Positions 10,692 to 21,069 of a stretch of DNA of 32,793 nt are shown here, piece by piece. Origin of the DNA: Boothiomyces macroporosus (taxonomy: Eukaryota; Chytridiomycota; Chytridiomycetes; Rhizophydiales; Terramycetaceae); the NCBI GenBank assembly GCA_027604185.1, contig JADGKB010000136.1, positions 1 through 32,793 of the forward strand. Direction: 5' to 3'. Within the stretch, counting starts at the first letter, position 1. The number at the start of each line of letters is the position of its first letter. The notes under the pieces are model-generated. The model worked only from the letters and a program-made list of their open reading frames with translations, had not been told where the DNA came from and searched no databases. Made by a program: the position numbers and the translations under genes.

Positions 10692-12066
10692 TTACCCTTT
10701 CACAAAGAATTGATCACCAACAAAGGTTACAGATGAGGATCCTACACGAGTGCTACTCTCCATTTCGCACCAGTCAAATACCTTATCAAAAGTGTGTCCG
10801 GAAAAGTGTAGTATGTCCAAGAACTGTTGGTAAAGTGCATCATATTCGATCACAGTGAAGGGTCGGGCTCGGTCCCTAGTTACAAACAAGTAACTAGCAA
10901 GGGGTTGTATTAGTGGTTCGTATTCAGTCCCAATTAAGCTAGCACAAAAATGATTAATCATATTATCATTTTTTGCCAGTGCGATATCCTTGTGGGTTCT
11001 TAAACCTCCCCAAGGCAATCCTTTCTTCCCACCCACTATTAAATACATCAATACGTAGCCTATTGATTCGTAATCATCCTGTATAGAAGGATCTAGAGTT
11101 AATTAAAGCTTACAAGTCGCGCCAACAGTTTGCAATTCACAAGCCATAAACAGGGGAGTTCCAGTTTGTCCAGGTAACTTTACCAATGGAGAAGTCGAGT
11201 ACCCGAAATCAATCAAGTAGAGATCCTTCCCGTTAGCACTTGTGCAAATATTTGATGGCTTGATATCCACATGTGCTTGGTTGGTTTTCTGATTAAAGTC
11301 TCTAACTAAAGACATCTACGTTAACTGGTGATTACCAAGTTGAGGGCAATCATGCATATGGTTTTTAGGCTGAATCTAAATCCACATTGCTCGAATCTTG
11401 AGGCCAGTGTGTCAGACAAGTATTCCATAATTAAAGTCTTTCGCTTTCTGCACGCAAGAATAAGTTTAGGGGTATAACCTGGATTAATTGCGGGGTTACC
11501 TCTTCCTAGAGAGTGAGTATTTAACATTTTCATTGTATTTAATTCCGAGAGAAATTGTTTGCGATCCTTGATAACCTTGACAGCAACCAATTCTGACGTT
11601 TGCGCGTGGAGCTCCCGTCCCAAGAACACTTCCCCACACCCTCCTTTCCCTAGCAACTTTATCAATTCCCACTCCCTTTTTCCGTTGTCAGAAACAATCT
11701 ACACGTAAGAAATTATTTTACTCTTGGCAAAATTTGGACAGGTGGACGTGGAAGGTCATTGGTTTTCCTCTTCAGTGGGATAATTGGTCTTTCCAGTGGA
11801 CTAGAGTAAAAATAAGGTGATTTGGGTGTGATTGGAGAGACTGGGCGGGCATCGAAAGGACTCTCATAATCGAAATCCTGACGTATGGTGTCATCTTCCA
11901 GACGCAATCGCTTTTCAGTAGGAGATGGATATGCAACTTGCAACGGTCTTTTGGTGCGGTTGTAACAATCCTGACAGCAAGATTCCGTATGGTGTTTAAC
12001 TGGTATTTGTATTTGCGGAGGATCGATGAGGTCTGGAATGGTGATTGCGTGGATAGGTTTGGTCAT
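10692..12066 (-). CDS. CK1/TTBK/VRK-like protein kinase
   Basis: Four exons, 12066-11722, 11698-11336, 11315-11114 and 11092-10692, with introns of 23, 20 and 21 nt; 436 residues. The first 115 residues are Pro-rich and basic (for example TEKRLRLED) and likely disordered. The kinase fold follows: Gly loop GKGGCGEVFLG (about 132-142), Lys in LVAVKVIK (K156), catalytic loop HVDIKPSNI (about 251-259), LIDFGYST (D272), and after the third intron DDYESIGYVLMYLIVGG.LPW, a casein-kinase-1-group signature. The HRD Arg is Val, so this is a non-RD kinase. All essential catalytic residues are present. Substrates unknown. CK1-group membership is secure; the subfamily is not. Confidence 0.9.
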
Positions 12067-12434
12067 TAATTAAAAATTAAGAGAGTTGTGTAAACTAATA
12101 ACTTTAAAAAGGGGTCAATAATCCACGGATGACATTTTGCCACCGTCATGTAGAAGTGGAAAGGGACATTGTTCTCATGTTTAGATGGTGATCATATGAG
12201 GCGAAGAGTTTATTTGTTTGGAGTTACCATGGTCCTAATCTATCATAATTCACCTTTTTTATTTGGTTAGATGGGTGGATGGCGAAATCCCTCCTCTTTT
12301 GGTTTGTTTAGGTCTTTCCCACGATTTGCTTTGGGTCCCACTGAACCCAAAAAGTTTTAAAGCAAATTGCCCAAATTTACTAATATGGAATGATTTATTT
12401 TACTTTGATGTCATATTAAGATCTATAAGCATGA
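12067..12434. other. Intergenic, 368 bp, no gene seen
   Basis: This lies between the kinase start (12066) and the stop of the LOTUS-like gene (12435), both on the minus strand, so it should hold the kinase promoter. A 68-codon plus-strand frame at 12263-12469 overlaps the downstream gene and looks like chance. Confidence 0.5.
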
Positions 12435-15219
12435 TTATCCTACTAGCTTTTTTCGTTGTTTTTCTTTAAGTGCCTCTACAACATGCATCATCTTGTGTTC
12501 GTCTGTCAATGGGACGTTTTTACACTTTGCACACATTATCACTCTTCCATTACTATCATATTTCTTTTCATCTGGCGCTCTTGGCTTCATTGGCACGGGC
12601 ACATTTTGTACAGCTTCTTTAGAGACTTTTATAGGTGGATTTACTGAGTTTGGGTGTACATTAGCTGGAATAGGTTCACAGTTGGTGGTGCTGGATCCAA
12701 TTGGGTTCAGGAACTCTTCAACTTCTGAAGAGCTCCGAACCTGTGGAATTACATAATCAGATGTTTGTGAAACAGGATCGATGTTTGGAATTGATTCAAA
12801 CTCTTTTTCAAGCTTGGGACTAGACACAATTGGTACAGAGTCTCCAAATCCTGCAACAGGTGAAAAATCCAAAACTTCTGGTTCTTCCTGTTCTCGGGAC
12901 TTTTTTTTCGACATGTTGCTCATATAGCTAGAAAAGCTTAGACGCTTCAGCTCCTTCTTTTCTGGGACTATATCTGTTGGAGATGTACCGAATTCTTGTT
13001 CGAAATTCCTTATAGATTCCAGTGGATTGTAGCCTGTCTTTTTCAGATTGGATTTAACAGGCACCTTAGAACTATCTGGATGCTTGAGATTGGGCGAAAG
13101 GTCAGGCAACAACCCAAAATCTTCAAAATCTGAATAATTGACATAGTGTCTTGTATCTTGACCAAATTTGATTTTCCTGGTATCAACTGGAAATGAATTT
13201 TGTCGCTGGACACCTTGGGGTTTTCGATATGACTTGGAGTACACTTCAGGAATATCTATTGAGGTAAATATTTTTAGTGGCTCCGCTCTAGTGTTCAAGG
13301 GTTTTTCAATGTGAATAGATTTTCTATCATTTGTGTCAGATTGGTTGGGTTTAGAGTCTTTTGCAGCTTTTTTGACATTTTCAGACACATAGTCTTTTCT
13401 TGCACCGGGTAAATTGCTTTGGATTGGTGAATTGAACTGGTTGATATTCCCTAATGGGTCAGCCTTTTCGGTATTTTTGATTCCCTGATCTCTAATTTCA
13501 CTTGAAGGCGTGCTGAAGCTTTGATTAACCTTACTGTATTTCTCGTTGTAGATATTTGTTCCTTTACTGCTATTTGAAAGTGATCCAGACACAGACTTTT
13601 CACCTACACTGATTGCTTTTGAAGGTAATCCTTGCTTTTTGATATTTGGAGACTGTACACTTCCAGTTGAATCCAGGGTCATTTTGTGCTTATCTTTTGA
13701 GAATGCGGGTAGCGGTGCTTCTTTCTTTCCAAAGTTTATCTGATGCCTGTCAGTACTTGATGAGTATTTTGTTTTTGGGGAATTGGTTGGAGATTTAGAT
13801 TTCTGCAAGTTAACCACTGGAAGATCATCTTCAGAGCTTTCAGATATAATAAGGTGTCGTTTTTTAGATGAAATGGGAACCTCCTCTTCATTTTTTCTCT
13901 TTGTCTCAACAGAACCGGCATCTACCACTTCTTCTTCCTCTTCATAGTCAGAATCAAGACTAACAGTCCCAATAGATTCATCATCTGGACTATTATCCAC
14001 CGCAGGGATGATTTCATCGACAGCTTCTGTTGGGATATAAACTTTGCCAGATCTGGTTTTTCGTATTCCGAGATAATCTGTTTGATGAATAAGATCAAAA
14101 TTAAACTCTGAATTGTGGATAATTTCAAAATCCTTTTCCGTTTTACCAGATGACTTTTTCCTTTTAGAATCGTCATTCGTTGCTTTTTTAGGCTGGATTT
14201 CTGTTTTTTGATCGGACGAAGAACTGCTTAGGGTTTCAGCAGGAGATGTAGTATCTGGAATATACGAAGCCAGCTTTGACGTAAAGGTATTTGGAGGATC
14301 GGTTGCCGGAGACTTTTCTTTTGAATTAGTATCCAGATAGGCTTTGATTCCACTTGCTTGGCTTGTTTCCGTTGTATTTTTTCGTTCTTGAATTTGTCGC
14401 ACAGGTATACTTTTTCTATCAGAATCTCCTTTTATATTCTTCCACTCTTCCATATTCCCACTGTTTGGTCGAATATTTTTGTTGGGACATACTTTGTTAT
14501 GATTGGCGAAGCTACTTGTCAACTTTACTCCACAATACCTACATGTTACCAAACCACCTGGATTTGGGCTATTGTTTTCTGGAAATTTCAAGAATTCCTT
14601 GGAGAGTACTATTTTAATATTACCATTGCCGTCTTCTCCCAGCAAATCTATGATTGACAACTTGGCTGCCCCATTAATGTAGTCACGCAATTTCCAGTTT
14701 GCAGGTGCATCCTTTTTGACTGTCTTATAAATCTAAACGTTAAAAGTAGTTTACCGATCCAACTTTCGAACTTTGCGACGGTAATGGGAATATTGGTTTC
14801 AGGTATTCTATTAATGGGCCGTATAATCGCTCTTGCTCTTTCGTAAGATTTCTTTCCATCTTTTTTGTTGGAGATTGATTTGGTGCCTTGGGTGTTGGAT
14901 CACTGGTTGGATAAGGCGGGTATGCTTGTGGTCTAGGGTAATGGTCAACTGGCACCTGGTACCTACCATAATGATGCTGAGAAACTGGATAAGGCGGATA
15001 ATCATTTGGATAATTATTTGGATAGTCATTTGGATGCGGTTGATAATCACTTGGATGTGGCCATTCACCTGGTCTTTGATAATATTCTGGATAGGGATAG
15101 TATGCTCTCCCAGGAGATGGAGGGTAATCACCTCGATCCGCATACTTCCATTCATCTGATCTGTAACTTGGAATCCTTTCCCCGCACGGTCTACTGTGTT
15201 CATATCTGTTGTAATCCAT
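12435..15219 (-). CDS. Large disordered protein with OST-HTH/LOTUS-like winged helix and two small zinc-finger motifs
   Basis: Two exons, 15219-14755 and 14732-12435, with a 22-nt intron; 920 residues. The start is ATG 15219 (MDYNRYEHSR). The first 115 residues are Tyr/Pro/His/Asp-rich. Across the intron, LYGPLIEYLKPIFP through KLRDYINGAAKLSIIDLLGEDG (about 133-205) follows the OST-HTH/LOTUS pattern seen in RNA-binding and ribonuclease-associated proteins. This assignment is by eye. CRYCGVKLTSSFANHNKVC is a plausible C2HC finger, and MCAKCKNVPLTDEHKMMH near the C-terminus has CxxC plus H..H. The roughly 600 residues between are Ser/Lys/Asp-rich with basic clusters that could serve nuclear import. 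No NYN nuclease domain is visible. An RNA-related nuclear or granule role is inference. Confidence 0.75.
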
Positions 15220-15483
15220 AAGAGAAATGAAAAAGTTTTTCAATTTTGCTGGCTGAAATCCACTCTTTTAAATCTCTGCAAAATTTAAATCAGCTTAAAA
15301 GTATTAGGAAACGTGTGAATTTATTAGTCAAGCGAAATCGGTTCAAACTCATCGCCGATGATGAGAATTTCCTTTGTGTTTTTATGCTGCAACTCACTTC
15401 CTTCCCGCTTTCCGTTGTCATTGATCACCGGTTCGACAATCGGCCTTGGCTTCAGCTCACCATACTCGACGCTTGGTTCTCCC

Positions 15484-17112
15484 CTATATTAGCTTGGAAT
15501 ACTCTTTAATGAACGCGATGATGCTATAGTTTTTAGAATCCTCATCATCATCATTTGTTATAGTCAATTGAGTTCCCTTTTTGATTCCTAAAGAAGAAAG
15601 GGAAAAGCCAAGATTGTCTTCAAAGTCAATGTCATAAAGCAACCTATGCTGATCTTGAATTGTTAGATCGCCATCAATATTCATTTCTCGTAAAAGTTCA
15701 ACTAGCGCAGACAACGGCTTATCTAGCTCTATAGTAATTGTAACGTAATTGTTGGAGCAAATGGCACATTTAGGATTAGGTTTCTGAAGCGGTTCATTCA
15801 TTAGATAATGTGTTCTATCTCCTCCATAAGCCAGGAATGAGTACTGACATTGATCCTTCTGGTTCGAAAGCACTTTGATTGCCAAGACAATCATCATACC
15901 AGCAACTATAGCGTTTGTGGTCGCAATAGCAGGAATGATATTACCCGCCATTTCTATATTAAATATTGGTACCTTTTACTGAAAATCTACTCTTTTTTTC
16001 AATGTGGAAGATATGTGCACGCAAGTTGGCAGTGGCAGTAACAAAATTTAATGCCAATTCATCGTCCTTGTCAAATGACATTGCATACTTTGGATCTTTT
16101 ACGCGTTCTTTTAACAATAGTTTCCCCAGCTCGTCAATAGTCTGCAAAAATATTGAAATATTTTCTTCCAGTGTCCAGACAGTTTGATCAAATTTTAGCT
16201 GATCTGCCTGTTTGAATTCCTTGACTTTTTTAAATTCGAGAGGAATTGGCTTTTGTCTTGTTTTCCACAAATCTTCCATACTTAGCAGTCGTTTGATATC
16301 TGCAGAAAATACTTTGTTGAATACCTTTACGGCAGCATCAGGTTTTCCAATTGATTCACACATTTGCTTTAAAGCTTCGGCTTCTTTTTTCAAGTTACTT
16401 ACTTCCTCGGCTTCATTAGAATTATAATACCATTATCCTCAGGAGAAGGTTCTTCCTCCTCAGGGACACCAAAGAGTGTATTGAATAAATAGTTCTTTGC
16501 CCACACTATACAATGAATAGGTTCACTAGGTGTAGATCGAATTGTGCACACTGGGTAAGTTTTCTTTTCAATTGGCTTTGGAACACAATCATAACAGGTG
16601 ATATCTTTGAAATGAACAGACACTTGTCCGTGATATCCAGCAGTTCCGGATTCAACCAAAGGAACATTGGCAGCCAAGCACATTTTGTTTACATGTCTTC
16701 GCGCAGCTGATATTAGCAAAAGATACCAATATTATCCAGTGCATTCATCACCAAATTAAAAGATCTAAACCAATCCAAGTCATACTTTTCATCAAACACA
16801 CTTGCGAAATGAGAAACGATTTTTGCATTAGGATTGAATTTCAATACTGACTCCCTCGCCACTACGGCTTTTGGTTTCTTTATATGCTGTTTCTGGAATA
16901 GAAATTGGCGGTTCAAATTGGATAAATCGATAGTGTCCAAGTCAATCTTGATTAGAAATATTTACGATTTCGATATTGTGGAATCCGGTCATTACCAAGT
17001 TCTTTAGTAACTCGCATCCGATGCCTCCTGCTCCTACTACGAGTACCTTTGATGAATGGATCTTGCTGACAGTGTCCTTGCCAAATATTTTTGTTAGCGA
17101 TTCAGAATTCAT
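15484..17112 (-). CDS. UBA2: SUMO-activating enzyme catalytic subunit UBA2
   Basis: Five exons, 17112-16966, 16946-16727, 16706-16431, 16410-15973 and 15953-15484, with introns of 19, 20, 20 and 19 nt; 516 residues. UBA2 pairs with AOS1 to adenylate SUMO and carries it as a thioester. Start [11 protein letters not shown] fits the family N-terminus; an ATG 21 nt upstream is the alternative. Seen in order: [20 protein letters not shown] (nucleotide loop), [18 protein letters not shown] rebuilt across intron 1, MNALDN then [17 protein letters not shown] across intron 2, zinc Cys pair CYDC (160/163), active-site Cys 176 in [20 protein letters not shown], then [18 protein letters not shown] across intron 4, second zinc pair CAIC and a ubiquitin-fold region. 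Nuclear. No missing residue seen. Confidence 0.97.
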
Positions 17113-18294
17113 GATCAGAAAAAAGCCCAACATTCAAGTTGATGGGCAAGGTTAAGAGATTCGTTTCCCAAGTATTTCAAACTAGTCGAATCCATAGGAA
17201 TTTCTAAAAGGATAATTACCAGCTGCATATTATAATGATTACATACTACGATATCGTTGAGGATTACTCAAGTGATTCAAGTGAGCAGAGAGCTCTACTG
17301 TAATGAGAGTAAGAGCATCTTTTCGTGTATTTCCAATTATCAACATTTTGCTTGTCAAGCTCAATGGCACTTGCAATAGCACTATCTTTAAGAGTTTGAT
17401 TTTCATCAGACTGTAGTATCTCGACTCAAATCGAAATCTCAGATATGTCAATCTAATTAGCCGTACTTTGTCTTCAAAAATAGTTTACTGTATCACCTGA
17501 TTAGCTATTCAATTATCCATATGACCTTATTCTTAGTAACCAATGACGAATAGCAGAATGGATGATGATTCATTCATTAATCAATGCTGAACAAGCAATT
17601 CTTAATTTATGATGAAACAAATATCATCTGACGTACTAGCTTCCGAGTTTAATTTATGTAGCGACCTTTTCGGCGGCGCTTACAAGCATTTTTCTTTTGA
17701 TGATTGGTACAAAGGGCTCTTTTTCATTAATTCTTGGGCTTTGACGTCTGCTGTTACGGTACTCTTTCTGTTAAAGTAGAACGTTTCTCTTAGTGGTTCA
17801 CTTTTGGATGGAACATTGCGTGGCGATAATATCCTTCCTAAAATAGAACAAGATTTTCATGTATGCGATTTATGTTGATTAAAAAATTGTTGGTTTCACG
17901 AATGGGAGGTTGAGATTAAAGGAATCCTAATCCGAACCATATCCATTTGCAAATTTTCATTTATTTTCAAGTTTCTTATCGTGCTCGCTGTGCTTTTTTC
18001 TTTGTGCTACACAGCTTCGTGAAGGGTCTCGGCTCTGTTTGACCATCCGTCCCTCAGGAGCCTCAAACTGCCAATAATAAATTCAACAGCAAATAGGGAG
18101 AATGGAATCCGATGATAATTTTAACAATACTTAGAATGCCTTTTACGTGGTGATTGTTTTCAATTTCATCTTTGTACTACGGTTCAGTGATTGCGTTTCC
18201 ATAAACATTTGTGGCAAACAATTGGAAATTTCGAGGGGCAAGCGCATGGTAGGTCTTTAAAAGCGGCGATTATGGATTCATCAGAAAATCCAGA
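17113..18294. other. 1.2-kb region with no confident gene; scattered coding-like fragments
   Basis: It separates UBA2 (-) from the first PX-PB1 gene (+). Short frames look protein-like but do not join cleanly. On plus, 17612-17779 gives 55 residues (from MKQISSDVLASEF) ending in a hydrophobic stretch. On minus, about 17680-17845 contains frames including TFYFNRKSTVTADVKAQEL and a short tail ending AAEKVAT at about 17662. A 17-nt GTA...AG gap at about 17701-17717 could link the minus pieces. A minus frame at 17239-17451 is rich in Lys and Leu and begins with TTG. These may be a small intron-split gene, a decayed gene, or chance. The right end must contain the promoter of the gene at 18295. Confidence 0.35.
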
Positions 18295-19338
18295 ATGAAT
18301 GGCATGGTTGGAGGTTTTGGCGGTGGAGCAGGAGCTGACTACTCCATGTTCTATCAACAGCAATTAAAGACTAGAAAGAAGGAATTGATTGCAAAAAAGA
18401 AGGCTGAGCTGTTGAAACTTAAGCAGGCAGAAGAAGAAAAGACTGAAGCTACAGAGCAAGAAATATCTCCTCCTCCAGCCTACAATACTGTAGTAGGCGG
18501 TGCCCTTAAAAACAACTCTACGCTTATGCCAAACAATTCGATTCACAGAACCTCGTCGCAAACATCTCAAAGAACCAACTATTTCCCTACCTCTAAACCA
18601 ACAAAGCCAGCTGAAATTGATACATCTGATAAGGCACATAGCCAAAAAACAGACTCTGGTGTGGAAATATCAATGGAGGCTAGAAACCGATTGGGTGGTT
18701 ATGTACAAAGTTGTGAACTGGGTGTGGATGACGAATGGCAATTTACAATCGAGGTAAAACTACGCTCTGGGGGTAGTCATATCCTATTCAGAAAGTATGA
18801 TGACTTGTGGGACTTGCACATTGACTTGATGAAAAACTACCCTGCGGAATCAGGTGCAAACGGAACACCACGATCTATTCCATTCCTGGACCCACCTGCA
18901 CACAACATGGCCCTTCAAGAAGCACTTCGCAGACGCAAAGTAATGAACTTTTATATCCAAGAAATCATGTTTTTATCCCTGCTTGGAGTAGGAAAAGATC
19001 CAATCAACAATTTCTTTGCCCTTAGAGATGGAGACTTGAATTGTAAAAACAAGGCTCTTTCGGGATCCTCTAATGCCATCATGGACCTCCTAAATGACCT
19101 CGACCTCACTAAAGAAATAACAGTGGTTATTTCAGATGGAAAGAAGACTGCTTCATTCACTACTCCGGTAGAGACAGATTTGGACACATTGTTTGAAAGT
19201 GCCAGAAAGGCTTTCAAAGAGCCGTTCTCTAAACTCAAGTATAGAAATGAAATGGGTGAAAAAATCGTGCTGCAGAGCGATAACGAATTAAGATTGCTCA
19301 TCAACTATAGAAACCGTTTGTCCTTGTCCACTGCGTAA
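18295..19338 (+). CDS. PX-PB1 scaffold protein, Bem1/Scd2-like but lacking SH3 (copy 1 of 3)
   Basis: Intronless, 347 residues. A Lys/Glu coiled-coil-like segment (about 25-52) is followed by a Ser/Thr/Pro-rich linker (about 55-120). The PX domain (about 135-247) contains DDEWQFTIEVKLR, FRKYDDLWDLHIDLM and PRSIPFLDPP. The C-terminal PB1 domain (about 270-347) contains VVISDGKKTASF, LKYRNEMGEKIVLQSDNELRL with the acidic OPCA-type turn. In Bem1/Scd2 the PX binds phosphoinositides and the PB1 binds Cdc24/Scd1, recruiting Cdc42 exchange activity to the cortex. With no SH3 domain this copy could still bind membrane and PB1 partners but not Pro-rich ligands. It heads a same-strand array of three. 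Confidence 0.85.
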   Translation: MNGMVGGFGGGAGADYSMFYQQQLKTRKKELIAKKKAELLKLKQAEEEKTEATEQEISPPPAYNTVVGGALKNNSTLMPNNSIHRTSSQTSQRTNYFPTSKPTKPAEIDTSDKAHSQKTDSGVEISMEARNRLGGYVQSCELGVDDEWQFTIEVKLRSGGSHILFRKYDDLWDLHIDLMKNYPAESGANGTPRSIPFLDPPAHNMALQEALRRRKVMNFYIQEIMFLSLLGVGKDPINNFFALRDGDLNCKNKALSGSSNAIMDLLNDLDLTKEITVVISDGKKTASFTTPVETDLDTLFESARKAFKEPFSKLKYRNEMGEKIVLQSDNELRLLINYRNRLSLSTA

Positions 19339-19719
19339 TTGTAAAAATAAAAAACTTTTCCAACATTGATGGATTGTTATTAAAGTTGGATGGTGTTTCA
19401 AACTTGCCACAATTCACAACTGATAAGTTTTGGCCACAAAACCATCATATGCTCGAATTATAGCTTGTGTTCCAAATACGCATTGAATCCACCGCAAATG
19501 TCAAAGCGCAGAGAGGGGGTAATTCCCAGACTGAAAAATAGTAGACTCCCAGGAACTCTTAAATGACAGTGTAACAGACACAATCAAGAAAATACTAAAT
19601 AACGAGCTTTCCCTGGCTGCCTTTGCTTGAATGTCATAACCAACCTGAGCATATACTCTGTTACTCTCTTTTGTAATCCCCAAGCCGAAAGTCGTATTTC
19701 GTGCTACCTTTGGGGGGTG
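19339..19719. other. Intergenic between PX-PB1 copies 1 and 2
   Basis: It has an AATAAA about 10 nt past the copy 1 stop. The rest is presumably the copy 2 promoter. The frame of copy 2 stays open back to 19627 but has no ATG there, only TTG, and that stretch does not look like the family. Confidence 0.5.
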
Positions 19720-20697
19720 ATGCATCAAAGCGAGATCCAAGACCATAGAAACCCCCCAGAAACACACAAAGAATATATAAGCTCGCAAAAATACGAAAAA
19801 GCACTTTCCATGTACGGGGCTTATTACATTCCATACTCTAAAAACCAACGATCCAGCGTCGAAAGCAAACGATCGAGTATAGAGAAACAAGACCGTCCTG
19901 TTATCCTCTCCCGAAGCTCTTCAGTAAAGCACAAAAATACATTCCCTGGGTCTAGACCGCTCTCTCCAACCGAGTCTGTTAGCAAAAGAAGAAACAGTCT
20001 GCATTCAAACCGGTTCGATTCTGGAATTGAACTGCAAGACGGAAAGGGCAAACAGTCAATTTTTGTACAAAGCTTACAGTTAATTGATGATGAATGGATG
20101 TTTACTATTGAATTCAAACTGCTCAATGGCAATAGTAGAATAATGTTTCGTGCGTTTTCTGAACTATGGGATATGCACAATGATATTCTGCAAGAATGCC
20201 CTATAGAGTCTGGGATAACTGGCCAGCCAAGATCGATACCTTTTATGGATGCGCCTAATCAAGCTATGGACCAATTGGAAGTGATTAGAATCCGGAATTC
20301 TGTTAATTTTTACATTCAAGAGATTTTCATGTTATCCTCATTGGGCATAGGCAGCAAATTCGTCAATGAAATGTTTTCCTTCAGGCAAGGGGACATTACT
20401 TGTCAAGATAAAATCCTGAATAATTCTACCACTGCAATTATGGATCTCTTATCAGATTTGACACCAGCACCTCAAAGAACAATAGTCCTCACGAATGGAA
20501 AGCGATCTGTCACTTGGACAGAATTTGGCGATTTGAAGATTGATGAAATAATGGAAAGAGCCAGAAGCACACTTGGCGAGCATGTCTTTGTCCTGCGGTA
20601 CAAGAATGAACTGGGAAAGAAAGTGGTAGTCCAAACTGACCACGAATTGCACCTCATAATGAACTTTAGACCAAGAGTTACATTATTTGTATCTTGA
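19720..20697 (+). CDS. PX-PB1 scaffold protein lacking SH3 (copy 2 of 3)
   Basis: Intronless, 325 residues from ATG 19720 (MHQSEIQDHRN). A basic, Ser-rich N-terminus (about 40-110, with many Arg-Ser and Ser-Pro sites suited to phosphorylation) precedes the PX domain (DDEWMFTIEFKLL, FRAFSELWDMHND, PRSIPFMDAP, NSVNFYIQEIFML) and a C-terminal PB1 domain (RTIVLTNGKRSV, LRYKNELGKKVVVQTDHELHL). It is closest to copy 1: both share DSGIE/DSGVE before PX, NFYIQEI within PX, and AIMDLL before PB1. The PB1 acidic turn is weaker than in the other copies. A Cdc42-polarity role is inferred from the family. Confidence 0.84.
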   Translation: MHQSEIQDHRNPPETHKEYISSQKYEKALSMYGAYYIPYSKNQRSSVESKRSSIEKQDRPVILSRSSSVKHKNTFPGSRPLSPTESVSKRRNSLHSNRFDSGIELQDGKGKQSIFVQSLQLIDDEWMFTIEFKLLNGNSRIMFRAFSELWDMHNDILQECPIESGITGQPRSIPFMDAPNQAMDQLEVIRIRNSVNFYIQEIFMLSSLGIGSKFVNEMFSFRQGDITCQDKILNNSTTAIMDLLSDLTPAPQRTIVLTNGKRSVTWTEFGDLKIDEIMERARSTLGEHVFVLRYKNELGKKVVVQTDHELHLIMNFRPRVTLFVS

Positions 20698-20698
20698 A

Positions 20699-20704
20699 AA
20701 TAAA
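20699..20704 (+). terminator. AATAAA poly(A) signal just after the stop of PX-PB1 copy 2
   Basis: The hexamer begins one base after the TGA stop at 20695-20697. Confidence 0.45.
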
Positions 20705-20732
20705 TCACAGTATATTTAAGAACCCTCTGCGT

Positions 20733-20930
20733 TTACTCTTCTGGATTTCGCATCTCGTCCTTCAGGCTAATTAATTTCGGGATTACTTTCTGATTTGCAA
20801 TATAATATCGGCAGTTTTTCGGGACTATACCGGAAATCAGCGTTTGATGAATTTCATATCGAATGCGATTGTGGTATCCCGGCAAGATGTTTTCTGAAAT
20901 GCATTTCTGTTTTAGGAAGTGTACCCCCAA
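20733..20930 (-). CDS. Possible small hypothetical protein (5' end unresolved)
   Basis: An open minus-strand frame ending in TAA at 20733-20735, protein-like in composition (for example NRIRYEIHQTLISGIVPKN, NQKVIPKLISLKDEM). It opens at a TTG, not an ATG. An 18-nt GTA...CAG segment at 20907-20924 with a CTAAA branch-like core could be an in-frame intron leading to an upstream start near 20985, but a TGA blocks the simplest join. It would be convergent with PX-PB1 copy 2 (35-bp gap), the spacing seen between other genes here. I do not recognise the family. It could be chance. Confidence 0.3.
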   Translation of the reverse strand: MGVHFLKQKCISENILPGYHNRIRYEIHQTLISGIVPKNCRYYIANQKVIPKLISLKDEMRNPEE

Positions 20931-21069
20931 GAATCAAAAGTGAGCACAAGTAACACAGCGAGATATACTACAATTAAGGCTTCTCATCAAAGAAAGATTG
21001 TAGATGCGATTTGACACAACCATGTTCCAATAAGATGATTCATCCAATCAACTTTCAAGCCTCCAGCGT

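Noticed and set aside
5717..17112. Frameshifted pseudogenes or sequencing errors as the reason for broken frames
   Set aside because: Every break coincides with a GTA...YTRAY...AG segment of 19-23 nt whose exact removal restores conserved family sequence in many unrelated genes. Random indels would not do this.
17239..17451. 70-codon minus frame upstream of UBA2
   Set aside because: It starts at TTG, is Lys/Leu/Ser-rich without a motif, and another frame over the same bases looks equally plausible.
19501..20180. Minus-strand frames of 118-129 codons across PX-PB1 copy 2
   Set aside because: They are antisense shadows of a conserved PX-PB1 gene.
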